In this document: piece after piece, positions 14,277 through 23,680 of the stretch | How positions within the stretch are numbered: position 1 is the stretch's first letter | Layout of the letters: each line of letters begins with the position of its first letter | Source: Sphingomonas canadensis | GTDB lineage: Bacteria > Pseudomonadota > Alphaproteobacteria > Sphingomonadales > Sphingomonadaceae | DNA length: 64,000 bases | Assembly: GCF_026013525.1 (NCBI RefSeq) | Contig: NZ_JAPDRA010000001.1 | Span: 310,001 to 374,000 of the forward strand | Reading direction: 5' to 3' | The notes under the pieces: generated by a model | Database searches by the model: none | The model's input: the letters and a program-made list of their open reading frames with translations, nothing else | What the model was told of the DNA's origin: nothing | Position numbers and translations under genes: made by a program

Positions 14277-15578
14277 ATGGCGCCGCCACCGAAGGAAGGA
14301 ATCGTTGCCGCCGGAACCGGGGCACGGAGCTACGGCCCGGCGCTCACGCTGCTCGCCAGCCTGTTCTTCATGTGGGGGTTCATCACGGTCATCAACAACA
14401 CGCTGCTGCCGCACCTGCGCAGCGTGTTCGATCTCAACTATTTCCAGACAACGTTGATCGAATCGACCTGGTTCATCGGCTATCTGCTCGCGTCGGTGCC
14501 GTCTGCGCTGCTGATCGAGCGGATCGGATACCAGCGCGCGCTGACCACCGGGCTGGCGATCATGACGGCAGGATCGCTGGGGATGATCCTGGCGGCGGGG
14601 CTGCCGTCCTATTGGGTGACGCTGGGTTCGCTGTTCACCGTATCGTGCGGCATCGCGCTGCTGCAGGTGGCGGCCAATCCCTATGTCGCCGTGATCGGCC
14701 CGCCGGAGACTTCCGAATCGCGGCTGACGCTGGTGCAGGCGTTCAACACCACGGGCGACGTGCTGGCGATCATATTCGGCCAGCAACTGATCCTGGCGCG
14801 CACCGTGGGCGGCACCTCGCTCGACGGGCGCGAGCTGAGCTATGCCGAGCGCATGGCCGACGCGCAGGCGACCGAGCTGCCCTATCTGATCGTCGCGATC
14901 GTGCTGGCCGGGCTGGCCGTCGCCATCGCCATGGCGAAGCTGCCCGAACTGGGCGCATCGACGCGGCGGGCATCGGCCGAGGCGCGCAAGAACCTGTCGC
15001 TGTGGAAGCACCGCAACCTAGTGTTCGGATGCGGCGCCATCGCGCTGTGCGTCTATGCCGAAATCGGCGTGAGCAGCCTGTTCATCAACTTCGCGTCGCA
15101 GGAACAGATCGCCAATATCACCAAGGCGGATGCCGCATCGTACCTGGCGTTCTTCTGGGGCGGCATGATGGTGGGCCGCTTCGCCGGGGCGTGGATCATG
15201 CGCTTCGTCGCGCCGGAAAAGGTGCTGGCGCTGTTCGCGGCGGGCGGCATCGGCTGCGCGCTGGTCGCGGTGTTCGTGACCGGCCCGGTGGCGATGTATG
15301 CGCTGATGGCGATGGGGCTGTTCATCTCGATCATGTTCCCGACGATCTTCGCGCTTTCGATCCGCGGGCTCGGCCCGCTGACCGAGGAAGGCTCCGGCTT
15401 CCTGATCATGTCGATCGCGGGCGGCGCGCTGGTGTTCATCCAGGGGCGGATCGCGGACGATTACGGGCTGAACTGGGGCTTCCTGCTGACCGCGGCGTGC
15501 TGTGCCTATGTGCTGTTCTATGCGCTGTGGGGATCGAAGCCCGCGAGCGCCCCGCAGGCCGTTGCCGCCGTGGACTGA
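14277..15578 (+). CDS. MFS sugar:H+ symporter, FucP family
   Basis: Inner-membrane importer of 433 aa with about 12 hydrophobic segments. The N-terminal FFMWGFITVINNTLLPHLRSVFDL motif is diagnostic of the FucP/glucose-galactose porter family. QVAANPYVAVIGPPETSESRL and FFWGGMMVGRFAGAW follow in the usual places. The start is the ATG at 14277 with GGGGGAG upstream. In this context it probably carries L-arabinose or arabino-oligosaccharide products from periplasm to cytoplasm. It leads the transporter-GH43-esterase operon. Confidence 0.9.
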   Translation: MAPPPKEGIVAAGTGARSYGPALTLLASLFFMWGFITVINNTLLPHLRSVFDLNYFQTTLIESTWFIGYLLASVPSALLIERIGYQRALTTGLAIMTAGSLGMILAAGLPSYWVTLGSLFTVSCGIALLQVAANPYVAVIGPPETSESRLTLVQAFNTTGDVLAIIFGQQLILARTVGGTSLDGRELSYAERMADAQATELPYLIVAIVLAGLAVAIAMAKLPELGASTRRASAEARKNLSLWKHRNLVFGCGAIALCVYAEIGVSSLFINFASQEQIANITKADAASYLAFFWGGMMVGRFAGAWIMRFVAPEKVLALFAAGGIGCALVAVFVTGPVAMYALMAMGLFISIMFPTIFALSIRGLGPLTEEGSGFLIMSIAGGALVFIQGRIADDYGLNWGFLLTAACCAYVLFYALWGSKPASAPQAVAAVD

Positions 15579-15607
15579 CCGTGCCGCCGGGCAGGAAAGG
15601 AGCAGAG

Positions 15608-16615
15608 GTGAGAAGCATCGTTCCGCGGATTCTGGCCGCAGCGGCGCTGGCAACGCTGTCAAGCGTCGCGCAGAGCCAGACCGTGCCGGCCCCCGTGCCC
15701 GGCTCCAATCCGATCATCCGCGACAAGTTTACCGCCGATCCGGCGCCGCTGGTGGTGGGCGACCGGCTGTACCTGTACGTCGGCCACGACGAGGCGAAGC
15801 GCGACGAGATGTTCAACATGCGCGAATGGCTCGTCTATTCGACCACAGACATGCGCAACTGGACCGATCATGGCCCGATCATGCGCGTCGCCGATTTCAA
15901 ATGGGCGAAGCGGGACGCATGGGCATCGCAGGCGATCGAGAAGGACGGCAAATTCTGGTTCTATGCCGCCGTCGAGCATGACGATACGCATCCCGGCAAG
16001 GCGATCGCGGTGGCGGTTTCCGACAGTCCCACCGGCCCGTTTACCGACGCCAAGGGCTCCGCGCTGATCACCAACGAGATGACGCCCAAGGGCACCCATA
16101 GCTGGGAGGATATCGACCCTACCGTCTTCACCGACGACGACGGCACGACCTGGATCGCCTGGGGCAATCGCCAGGCCTATATCGCCCGGCTGAAGCCCAA
16201 CATGATCGAGATCGACGGCCCGATCGTCGAGATCACCCCGCCGCATTTCGAGGAAGGTCCCTGGCTGCACAAGCGCGGCGGCCTCTATTACCTGACCTAC
16301 GCCTCACTCGATCGCGCGACCCATACCGACGAGCGCGTCTCCTATTCCACCGCACCATCGATCCGCGGCCCTTGGACCTACCGCGGCGAACTGACCGGAT
16401 CGGGCAAGTACAGCTTCACCATCCATCCCGGTATCATGGAGTTTCGCGGCCACTGGTATCTATTCCTGCACAATGCCGCGCTCGCCATCGGCGATCAGGG
16501 CGGCGCGATCGGACGCCGGGCGGTGACGGTCGAATATCTCCTTTACGATGCGAACGGGCTGATGCTGCCCGTCACCCAGACCGAGGCTGGCGTTACCGCG
16601 CCGCCGCCACGCTGA
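15608..16615 (+). CDS. GH43-family glycosidase, secreted
   Basis: Five-bladed beta-propeller glycosidase of 335 aa, likely an arabinofuranosidase or beta-xylosidase acting on arabinoxylan fragments. A signal peptide is visible (VRSIVPRILAAAALATLSSVAQS). The catalytic base aspartate is in RDKFTADPAPL, the pKa-modulating aspartate in WEDIDPTVFTDDDGT, and the acid glutamate near FEEGPWLHKRGG. The start is a GTG with AGGAG about 8 bases upstream; no ATG is available. It lies 29 bases after the transporter. Confidence 0.88.
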   Translation: MRSIVPRILAAAALATLSSVAQSQTVPAPVPGSNPIIRDKFTADPAPLVVGDRLYLYVGHDEAKRDEMFNMREWLVYSTTDMRNWTDHGPIMRVADFKWAKRDAWASQAIEKDGKFWFYAAVEHDDTHPGKAIAVAVSDSPTGPFTDAKGSALITNEMTPKGTHSWEDIDPTVFTDDDGTTWIAWGNRQAYIARLKPNMIEIDGPIVEITPPHFEEGPWLHKRGGLYYLTYASLDRATHTDERVSYSTAPSIRGPWTYRGELTGSGKYSFTIHPGIMEFRGHWYLFLHNAALAIGDQGGAIGRRAVTVEYLLYDANGLMLPVTQTEAGVTAPPPR

Positions 16616-16647
16616 ACCCATCGCCCCACCCCGGCCGGAGACCAGCC

Positions 16648-17592
16648 ATGAAGCGCTTGTTCCACATGATCCGTCCCGCCGCTCTGGCGGATATCGGCGC
16701 TGCGGCGCTCCTCGCCTGCTGCGCGATCGCGACGCCTGTTATGGCGCAGAACGACCGGATGACGCCGATCGCGATCCCCGCACAGCCGACGGCGATCGTG
16801 CTGGACACCGGCCCGCTGCCGGGCGCGACCGCGCCGGAGGCGTGGCACAGCCAATATGGCAGCAAGTTCGCGCGCAACGTTACCGTGGCCACGCTCACCC
16901 CCTTTCTGCCCGAGGAGGGCAAGGCGACCGGCGCGGCCGTGATCGTGGCGCCCGGCGGCGGCTTTCGCACGCTTTCTATGGAGAATGAGGGCTGGGATGT
17001 CGCACGCGCGCTGGCGGCGCGGGGCGTGGCGGCCTTCGTGCTCAAATACCGGCTGAACCAGACGCCGGCGGAAATGGCGGCGTTCGAGGAATCGATGCGG
17101 CAGATGTTCTCTGGCGCGGCGCGCCCGCCCCGGCTCTCGCCCGGCGCGCAGATCGCCGGGCTGGCGCCGCAGATCGCCGACGCGCGCGCCGCCTTTGCGC
17201 TGGTCCGGGCAAGGGCGAAGGCGTGGCGGATCGATCCCGAACGCATCGGCATGGTCGGCTTTTCCGCGGGCGCAATGCTCACCATGGCGACCACGCTCGC
17301 GGGCGAGGATGCCCGGCCCGCCTTCATCGGCAACATCTATGGCTCGCTGGCGCCGGTCACCGTCCCGCTCGACGCGCCCCCGATGTTCGTCGCGCTGGCG
17401 GCGGACGATCCGCTGTTCGGGAACACCGGCTTCGGCCTCATCGAGAGCTGGCGCGCGGCAAAGCGGCCGGTGGAATTCCACCTGTACGAGCAAGGCGGGC
17501 ACGGGTTCGGCATGTATCCGAAGAAGACCACCAGCACCGGATGGTTCGACGCTTTCGTCGCCTGGATCACCATGCATGGTTTTCTTGGGTGA
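16648..17592 (+). CDS. Alpha/beta-hydrolase, probable xylan acetylesterase
   Basis: A 314-aa exported esterase. A long signal sequence (about residues 1-33, ending TPVMA) precedes an alpha/beta-hydrolase core. The oxyanion-type motif APGGGF, the nucleophile elbow GFSAG (about residue 206), LAADDPLF (acid) and the catalytic histidine in YEQGGHGFG form a complete triad. This type is common in xylan-utilisation loci as acetylxylan or related carbohydrate esterase, consistent with the neighbouring GH43. It closes the operon; the region after it is mobile-element debris. Confidence 0.8.
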   Translation: MKRLFHMIRPAALADIGAAALLACCAIATPVMAQNDRMTPIAIPAQPTAIVLDTGPLPGATAPEAWHSQYGSKFARNVTVATLTPFLPEEGKATGAAVIVAPGGGFRTLSMENEGWDVARALAARGVAAFVLKYRLNQTPAEMAAFEESMRQMFSGAARPPRLSPGAQIAGLAPQIADARAAFALVRARAKAWRIDPERIGMVGFSAGAMLTMATTLAGEDARPAFIGNIYGSLAPVTVPLDAPPMFVALAADDPLFGNTGFGLIESWRAAKRPVEFHLYEQGGHGFGMYPKKTTSTGWFDAFVAWITMHGFLG

Positions 17593-17646
17593 GAGATCGC
17601 CGGAGCGGCAACATGGCGGGCGCCCCAATCGGAGGCGCGGACGCCG

Positions 17647-17937
17647 CTCCAGACGCGAGACCGAATCATAGCCGTAGCGCGTCGCAAACCCGCCGCGCGT
17701 ATCGTTCGCACGCCGCGCAAGCCTTGCCATCCCGACGAACCAGCACCGCGCCGCGATACCGGCAATTAGGTATAACGTCCCCGGAATTCCCCGAAATTCC
17801 TGCTGGAACCGCCTCGGATTGAGGTTCAGCAATACACCAGAGACATGATCCGTCTGCGGAATGCCGAACTCGTCGTAGCGGTTGACCTGCACCAGGCCGC
17901 CCGGCGCATCCACCACCGGCACCGGACGTTCCTGCAT
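17647..17937 (-). pseudogene. RHS/YD-repeat gene remnants
   Basis: Two short minus-strand pieces resemble RHS-repeat proteins: a VDAPGGLVQVNRYDEFGIPQ segment at about 17854-17908 and an ATRYGYDSVSRLE segment at about 17647-17685. In intact RHS proteins the YGYD...SRL motif precedes the RYDEFG motif; here the order is reversed, so these are rearranged scraps. The intervening part is not recognisable. The frame runs on into the antisense of the esterase only by chance. Confidence 0.5.
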
Positions 17938-17959
17938 GATGGCGGCGCCACGCCCGGCG

Positions 17960-18088
17960 CTTCATCCACTTGGCGGTCGCCTTCGAGTTGAGGCCGTGCC
18001 GCCTGGCCAGAACCCTCAGGCTCTCTTGACTATGCCGTATCGCTCGAAGGACCGTCGCGGTCGCACGAGCGCTCCCGCGCCGCACCTG
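17960..18088 (-). pseudogene. IS481-type transposase N-terminal fragment
   Basis: The minus strand encodes a helix-turn-helix segment, RAIRHSQESLRVLARRHGLN followed by SKATAKWMKR, typical of the N-terminus of IS481-family transposases. It has about 43 codons of homology, then breaks off at RHS-like sequence. No DDE domain follows. It lies within 60 bases of the end of the GMC oxidoreductase gene, marking the left edge of the catabolic island. Confidence 0.65.
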
Positions 18089-18144
18089 CCTCCTCCCACT
18101 CGCGTTTGGAGACCGGGGCCAGACGCCTGGGCCGACAGCGCCCC

Positions 18145-19746
18145 TCAAGGCCGACGCAGGAGGTCCGCGCCTTTCTCGCCAATCATGATGGTGGGGATGT
18201 TGATATTGCCGCCCGGAATGTCAGGCATCACCGATGCATCGATCACGCGCAGCCCGGCCACGCCGTGAACGCGCAGTTGATCGTCCACGACCGCGTCGTC
18301 GCCCGCCCCCATCGCGCAGGTGCCGCAAATATGCTCTGCCACCCGCACGATCCCGCGCAGGAATGTCTCGATCTGCGCATCCGCGCGCACATCGGGGCCG
18401 GGAAGCAACTCTGATTCGATCGACGCCCCCTGCGGCCCGGCGCCATAGATGTCGCGGGCGATCCTGACCGAGGCGACCATGGCGGCCATATCTTCGGGCG
18501 CTTCGAGCAGATTGTACTGGATGCGCGGCGGCGCCGCCGGATCGTTCGAGCGCAGCTTCAGCCAACCCCGGCTTTGCGGATAGTTGAGCGCGATGCAGCA
18601 GACGAACCGATGGACCGCTTTTGCGGTCAAACCCGGGAACCACAGGTCGGCATCGAGCCCAACGGCCGTCGCTCCCAGGAACAGATCCGCCCGGTCCAGC
18701 TCCGGCTTTGACTTCGCATAGACCATGCCGTGGCAAGCCGTGGTGGTGAAGGGGCCGCTGCGGGCCAGCATCCAGCGCATCGCGGCGATCGCGGCCCGAT
18801 CGAGACGAAGATTGTTGAGGAAGGTGTCCTTACGGTTGGCCAGCCACATCATCGGGAACATCGGATGTTCCATGAGATTCCGGCCGACCCCGGGGAGGTC
18901 GATCACGGGCGCGACCCCCACCTCCCGCAAATCATCCGCCGGCCCGATGCCGGACAGCATCAGGAGCTGGGGAGACTGGACGGCACCCGCGCTCAGGACT
19001 ACCTCGCGCCGCGCGAAAGCGGTCGCGGCCCGCCCTTTTCGAACATAGTCTATGCCGGTGGCGCGCCCGCCATCAAGCCGCACGCGCGACACGCGGGCAT
19101 CGGTCAGCACGGTCAGGTTGCTTCGGCGCATGGCCGGATCGAGATAGGCGCGCGCCGTACTCGCCCGTTCACCCCGGCCAACGGTGAGTTCGACGCGGCT
19201 GACGCCGTCGGTCCGTCCGGCGAACAGATCCTCGCGCGCGGTAAAACCCGCCTCCACCGCCGAACGTTCGAAATCCTCGTAAAGGAGGGCTGGATCTTTG
19301 ATCAGGGAGACGCCGACCGGGCCGCTGTCGCCATGATGCTCGCTCGCGCCACGCCAACTGCTCTCGAGCCGAGTGAAATAAGGCAGGAGATCATCGTAGC
19401 TCCAGCCTCTCAGCCCGCGTTGCGCCCACAGATCATAATCCCGCGCATTGCCGCGATTGTACATCAACCCGTTGATGATGCTCGATCCGCCGAGCGCGCG
19501 GCCGCGAAAGCAGGTGATACGCCGGCCGTCGAGCTGCGGCTCCGGCTCTCCTTCGAATGAGACGCTGAAGGCCGGTCTCGGAAAGGCCTTGAGAAAACCG
19601 ATCGGCATCCGGATCAAGGGATGCCGGTGCCTGCGGCGCCCGGCTTCGACGAGCAGCACCGACACGTCCGGATCCTCGGAAAGGCGCGCGGCCACGACGG
19701 CGCCCGCCGAGCCCGCGCCGACGACGATATAGTCGTAGCTAGGCAT
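18145..19746 (-). CDS. GMC-family FAD oxidoreductase
   Basis: Choline dehydrogenase-like alcohol oxidoreductase, 533 aa. The FAD dinucleotide motif GAGSAGAVVAARLSEDPD begins near residue 9. GMC signatures follow: FRGRALGGSSIINGLMYNRG (about 80) and LSAGAVQSPQLLMLSGIG (about 255). The C-terminal active-site region reads EHICGTCAMG and VIDASVMPDIPGGNINIPT. The ATG at 19746 (PSYDYIVVG) is chosen; the longer frame adds no family sequence. It lies 28 bases after the BBE oxidase and likely shares its message. Substrate is unknown; an aromatic or terpenoid alcohol is plausible. Confidence 0.9.
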   Translation of the reverse strand: MPSYDYIVVGAGSAGAVVAARLSEDPDVSVLLVEAGRRRHRHPLIRMPIGFLKAFPRPAFSVSFEGEPEPQLDGRRITCFRGRALGGSSIINGLMYNRGNARDYDLWAQRGLRGWSYDDLLPYFTRLESSWRGASEHHGDSGPVGVSLIKDPALLYEDFERSAVEAGFTAREDLFAGRTDGVSRVELTVGRGERASTARAYLDPAMRRSNLTVLTDARVSRVRLDGGRATGIDYVRKGRAATAFARREVVLSAGAVQSPQLLMLSGIGPADDLREVGVAPVIDLPGVGRNLMEHPMFPMMWLANRKDTFLNNLRLDRAAIAAMRWMLARSGPFTTTACHGMVYAKSKPELDRADLFLGATAVGLDADLWFPGLTAKAVHRFVCCIALNYPQSRGWLKLRSNDPAAPPRIQYNLLEAPEDMAAMVASVRIARDIYGAGPQGASIESELLPGPDVRADAQIETFLRGIVRVAEHICGTCAMGAGDDAVVDDQLRVHGVAGLRVIDASVMPDIPGGNINIPTIMIGEKGADLLRRP

Positions 19747-19774
19747 GTTGCGCCCCTCCCGCGCGGCTCCGCAT

Positions 19775-21169
19775 TCAGCCCGCCGTCTCAAGCGGCTTGA
19801 TGTTGAAATTGTAGCAGAAGAGGTTGGTCGGATCGTACCGGCCCTTCAGCGCGCGCAAGCGATTGAGATATTCCTCGCCGCCATAAGCCGCATCAACGCC
19901 GCCGGTCTCATCGCCGCCCATATAGTTCACATAGACGCCGCCTGTCATATAGGGCTCGAGCGCGGCATAGGAGTTGCGCACCCAGCGAATGCCTGCGTCC
20001 GTATCCGCCGGATCGTCCCAAAGGCCGATCACGTTGAACACATAGCGCGAGCCGCGATGAGAGAAAGCGGTGAGCGCCGGATCGACGCGGTCGATCTGTC
20101 CGCCCAGCGGCAGCACTTCGATCGCGCAGCGCCAGCCGTTCGCCTGGCCACCCGCAGCGATCAGCGCATCGAGCAGGCCGTCATCAATCTCGTCGAAGAA
20201 GCCCGCCTTCATCCAGGCATGGTTGCCATGCGCGCCGAGTTCATCCGCGATCGTCTGAAGCGCGAGAAAGGGCATCACATCGTGATAAAGCACGTGGCCG
20301 CCGATCCGGTCGGCGATCTCCCGGTGGACCCGAAGGCCTTCCGCCGAATCTCCGTTCCACTGGAGCATCGACATCAGCACCGGCTTGTTAACAAGCTCCG
20401 CCGGAACGCCCGGCTGATCGGGGGCCCATCGATAATAGGTGAGCCAGTTGAGTTCGTCCGCCATCCCCCCCGAGGTCAAGGCGCGCCATTCCTCGAGCAC
20501 CGGCTTCGCCCCCGGCAACGGATGCAGCAGGATCGTGATCACGGGATCGCAGACCTCGTGTCCCTGGAAGGTGAACTCGGTCACGACCCCGAAGTTGCCG
20601 CTGCCGCCGCGCATCGCCCAGAACAGATCTTCGTGATTACCGGCATCGACGCGCACGACCTTACCATCGGCCAGCACGACATCCAGCCCGACCATGCTGT
20701 CCACGGTCAGCCCGTATTTGCGCATCAGATTGCCGAAGCCGCCGCCCAGCGCCAGGCCCGCAACACCGGTATGTGAAATGGCGCCGGCCGGCACTGCCAG
20801 CCCATATTTTCGGGCTTCCGTATCGAGATCGCGCAGCAGGCAACCTCCCTCCACGCGGACAAGGCGGGTCTCCGGATCGACGATCACGCGATTCATCAGC
20901 GCGAGGTCGATGACGATGCCATCATCGCACATGCTGTGGCCGGGGGCGCTGTGCCCGCCACCCTTGATCGCGACATTGACACCCGCGTTGCGCGCAAAGT
21001 TGATCGTCGCGACGACATCGGCCTGGCACGTGACCCGGACGATGGCGCCCGGTCGGCGATCGATCATCGCATTCCAGATCCGGCGATATTCATCATAACG
21101 GGGGTGATCGGGCGAGATAACCTCCCCCACCACCTCATCCGCGAGCTTCGACACGTCAGGAAAGGTCAT
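19775..21169 (-). CDS. BBE-type FAD-linked oxidase
   Basis: Berberine-bridge-enzyme-like flavoprotein, 464 aa. The FAD domain (about 40-210) has GGGHSAPGHS, whose His is the usual covalent FAD attachment site, and GVAGLALGGGFGNLMRKYGL. The second, cysteine, attachment position of bicovalent members is not evident, so mono-covalent flavin is expected. The C-terminal BBE motif YDPTNLFCYNFNI is clear. The ATG at 21169 has GAGGA about 8 bases upstream. It is in an operon with the TonB receptor (31-base gap) and the GMC enzyme, suggesting stepwise oxidation of an imported compound. Confidence 0.9.
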   Translation of the reverse strand: MTFPDVSKLADEVVGEVISPDHPRYDEYRRIWNAMIDRRPGAIVRVTCQADVVATINFARNAGVNVAIKGGGHSAPGHSMCDDGIVIDLALMNRVIVDPETRLVRVEGGCLLRDLDTEARKYGLAVPAGAISHTGVAGLALGGGFGNLMRKYGLTVDSMVGLDVVLADGKVVRVDAGNHEDLFWAMRGGSGNFGVVTEFTFQGHEVCDPVITILLHPLPGAKPVLEEWRALTSGGMADELNWLTYYRWAPDQPGVPAELVNKPVLMSMLQWNGDSAEGLRVHREIADRIGGHVLYHDVMPFLALQTIADELGAHGNHAWMKAGFFDEIDDGLLDALIAAGGQANGWRCAIEVLPLGGQIDRVDPALTAFSHRGSRYVFNVIGLWDDPADTDAGIRWVRNSYAALEPYMTGGVYVNYMGGDETGGVDAAYGGEEYLNRLRALKGRYDPTNLFCYNFNIKPLETAG

Positions 21170-21200
21170 CTTATTGTCCTCGGAGGCCCCGCCGGGGCGA

Positions 21201-23570
21201 TCAGAATTGCCGCCGCACGGTGAGCGCCCACTGCCGGGGGCGGCCCGGCTGCGCGCTGGCCGCACCCCCGATCGCGGATTGATCGAAGCTGGTCGTGTAA
21301 TAATATTGGTCGAACAGGTTCGAAACTTCGAAGGCAACCGCCCAGTCTTCGTCGGCCGTCCGCCAGGTGAGGCTGGCATTGGCGAGCGTATAGCCCGGAA
21401 TCCGGTTGGTCCCCGCATTGACCGCACTGGAGAAGACGCGGCTCTGATAGGCTGCGTCGAAGCGCGGCGTCAGCGATCCCGCATCGCCCAGCGGGATCTC
21501 ATACTGGATGCCGATGCTCCACTTCCATTCCGGAACATAAGGAGGAACAAACCCGAGCTGGACGCCGCCGACGCCGCCAGCCTGGGGATTCACGTCCGTA
21601 TATTCGAAGTCGAGATAGCTGATCGAGCCATCGATCATCAGCCCGGAGACAGGGCGCAGGGCGGCCTCCAGCTCGATGCCGTTCACATCGGCGCTGCCGG
21701 CATTGGCGATCATCGCGCACGGACCCGGCCCGCCGAATTGCGGACAGGAATTGAGCTGCAACTGGATGTTCGAATAGCGGCTGTGAAAGGCTGCAAGATT
21801 GAGACGGAGGCGCCGGTCGAGCAGGTCCGTCTTGATCCCCGCTTCATAGGAGGTCAGCGTTTCCGGATTGAAGGGCTGAAGCTGCGCGGCGCTGAACGGA
21901 CGCGGGTTGACGCCTCCGCCCTTGAAGCCGGTTGAAACCTGGGCATAGGTCATCACCGTCGGCGACCACCGATATTGGACGTTAGCACGGTAATCGACGC
22001 GATTGCCGGAGTAACGGCCGGTCAGCCCGTCCAGCGCCCCGAGTACGGGATGGGGCGAGCCATCGGGCATGGTGCGCCCGAACGTGTAATCCTTACTCTC
22101 CTCGGTATAGCGCAGGCCGCCGGTGAGCGTCAGGCGATCGGTCGCCTGCCATGCCACATGCGCAAAGGCGGCGAGCGTGTCGGCTGTCACAGGATCATTG
22201 CCAGTGAAGGCCGGAATGCCCGCATAGCGAATGTCCTGGGTCGTCAGGTAGACGGACTTCTGCTCCGAATAATAGCCTCCGAGCGTGTATTCGAGCCGGT
22301 CCCCGGTTCCCAGCGAGCCGCTGAGGCGCACCTCCTGGCTGAACGACCAGAAATCGAGATCGCTGATCGCCAGGCTGAGCGCCAGCGGCGAATAATCGTC
22401 GTCGTTGGTGAAATAGAGCGCGTAAGCGCGATAGGCCGTGATCGAGGTCAGCTTCAGCCGGCTCGACAGATCGACCGCGACGGATCCGGAAACGCCCCAC
22501 CCTTCGAAATCGGTGATATCGTCCGCAACATATTGGGCGCTGGGGCCGTCCGCCGGATTGTAGAAATTGGCGTAATTGTAGAAGGAGCCATAGGGCGGCA
22601 TGAAACGGCTGTCATAAGGAACGTTGACCGCGAAGGGGTTTACGTCCCCCGGCCCCGCATAGTTCGCAAAAGTCAGCACACCGCCCGGCGTATTGTGGCG
22701 GTCGCGCGTATAATCGGCCGCAAGATTGATCTCGAACCCGGAGGACGGCGCGTAACGCAGTTGGACGCGGCCGGCATCGTAGTTCACCTCGCCGTTGCGA
22801 TCGATGATGCAGTCGCCGGCAGTGCCGGCCAGCGACGGGACGCCGCTGGCTGGGAAGGCGCAGCCATAGTCGATCCGGTCGATATAGCCGTTCTGCGACT
22901 TAGAGACACCGGCCACGCGAAGGAAGAGATCGTCGGCCATCGCGATATCCATCGATCCGCGCAGGTCGATGCGGTTATCGCTGCCATAAGTGGCCGAAAT
23001 CGAGCCGTTGCCGGAGCCGGTGGGCCGGCTTGAATAGAGCCTGATGGCGCCGCCGATCGAGTTGCGGCCGGCCAGTGTGCCCTGCGGTCCACGCAACACT
23101 TCAACGCGATCGAGATCAAGCAGATCGAAGATGGAGCCCGTCAGCGTGGCGTAATAGACGTCATCGACATAGACGCCGACGCCCGGCTCCAGCGCCGGAT
23201 TGAAATCGAACTGTCCGACGCCGCGTATCGACGCGACGAGCGACGGGCCGAATGCCGCCCCCTGGGCCTTCAGCGTCACGCTCGGGGCCTGTCCCGCGAC
23301 GTCGGCAATGCTGGTCTGCCCGCGCGCCTCGAGCATGTCCCCGGAGATCGCCGTGATCGCGAGCGGCGTTTGCTGGAGATTCTGTTCGCGAAACTGCGCG
23401 GTGACGACGATATCTTCGACCGCCGGCTCGCTCGCCGGCTCATTTTCGGACGCAGGCTCCTGCGCGGACTCCTGAGCATGCGCCGGTACCGCCGCCAGCG
23501 ACACCGCGAGTACCGCAGCCGACGCCCCCATCCACGACCGCGGCCCCATGAAACGACGTGCTTTGCTCAT
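21201..23570 (-). CDS. TonB-dependent outer-membrane receptor
   Basis: A 789-aa active outer-membrane transporter. Signal peptide spans about residues 1-34 (ending VPAHA), followed by an acidic linker, the TonB-box/plug start VEDIVVTAQFREQNLQQTPL, plug landmarks EVLRGPQGTLAGRNSIGGAI, and a barrel ending in aromatic RQF-type residues. No STN signalling domain is seen. A GTG-ATG pair forms the start; the ATG at 23570 with GGAGAGG upstream is preferred. It heads the receptor-BBE-GMC operon and is divergent from an AraC regulator, so its ligand is probably the pathway substrate. Confidence 0.93.
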   Translation of the reverse strand: MSKARRFMGPRSWMGASAAVLAVSLAAVPAHAQESAQEPASENEPASEPAVEDIVVTAQFREQNLQQTPLAITAISGDMLEARGQTSIADVAGQAPSVTLKAQGAAFGPSLVASIRGVGQFDFNPALEPGVGVYVDDVYYATLTGSIFDLLDLDRVEVLRGPQGTLAGRNSIGGAIRLYSSRPTGSGNGSISATYGSDNRIDLRGSMDIAMADDLFLRVAGVSKSQNGYIDRIDYGCAFPASGVPSLAGTAGDCIIDRNGEVNYDAGRVQLRYAPSSGFEINLAADYTRDRHNTPGGVLTFANYAGPGDVNPFAVNVPYDSRFMPPYGSFYNYANFYNPADGPSAQYVADDITDFEGWGVSGSVAVDLSSRLKLTSITAYRAYALYFTNDDDYSPLALSLAISDLDFWSFSQEVRLSGSLGTGDRLEYTLGGYYSEQKSVYLTTQDIRYAGIPAFTGNDPVTADTLAAFAHVAWQATDRLTLTGGLRYTEESKDYTFGRTMPDGSPHPVLGALDGLTGRYSGNRVDYRANVQYRWSPTVMTYAQVSTGFKGGGVNPRPFSAAQLQPFNPETLTSYEAGIKTDLLDRRLRLNLAAFHSRYSNIQLQLNSCPQFGGPGPCAMIANAGSADVNGIELEAALRPVSGLMIDGSISYLDFEYTDVNPQAGGVGGVQLGFVPPYVPEWKWSIGIQYEIPLGDAGSLTPRFDAAYQSRVFSSAVNAGTNRIPGYTLANASLTWRTADEDWAVAFEVSNLFDQYYYTTSFDQSAIGGAASAQPGRPRQWALTVRRQF

Positions 23571-23680
23571 CACCCTCTCCCTCTCTGTTTTACACAGATT
23601 TCGCGTTTATTAAGAATATCGCGCTTCTTATGGACTTAGAGGGGTCACCGTCATATGCAATGTCCCAGAGGACGGAAGCT

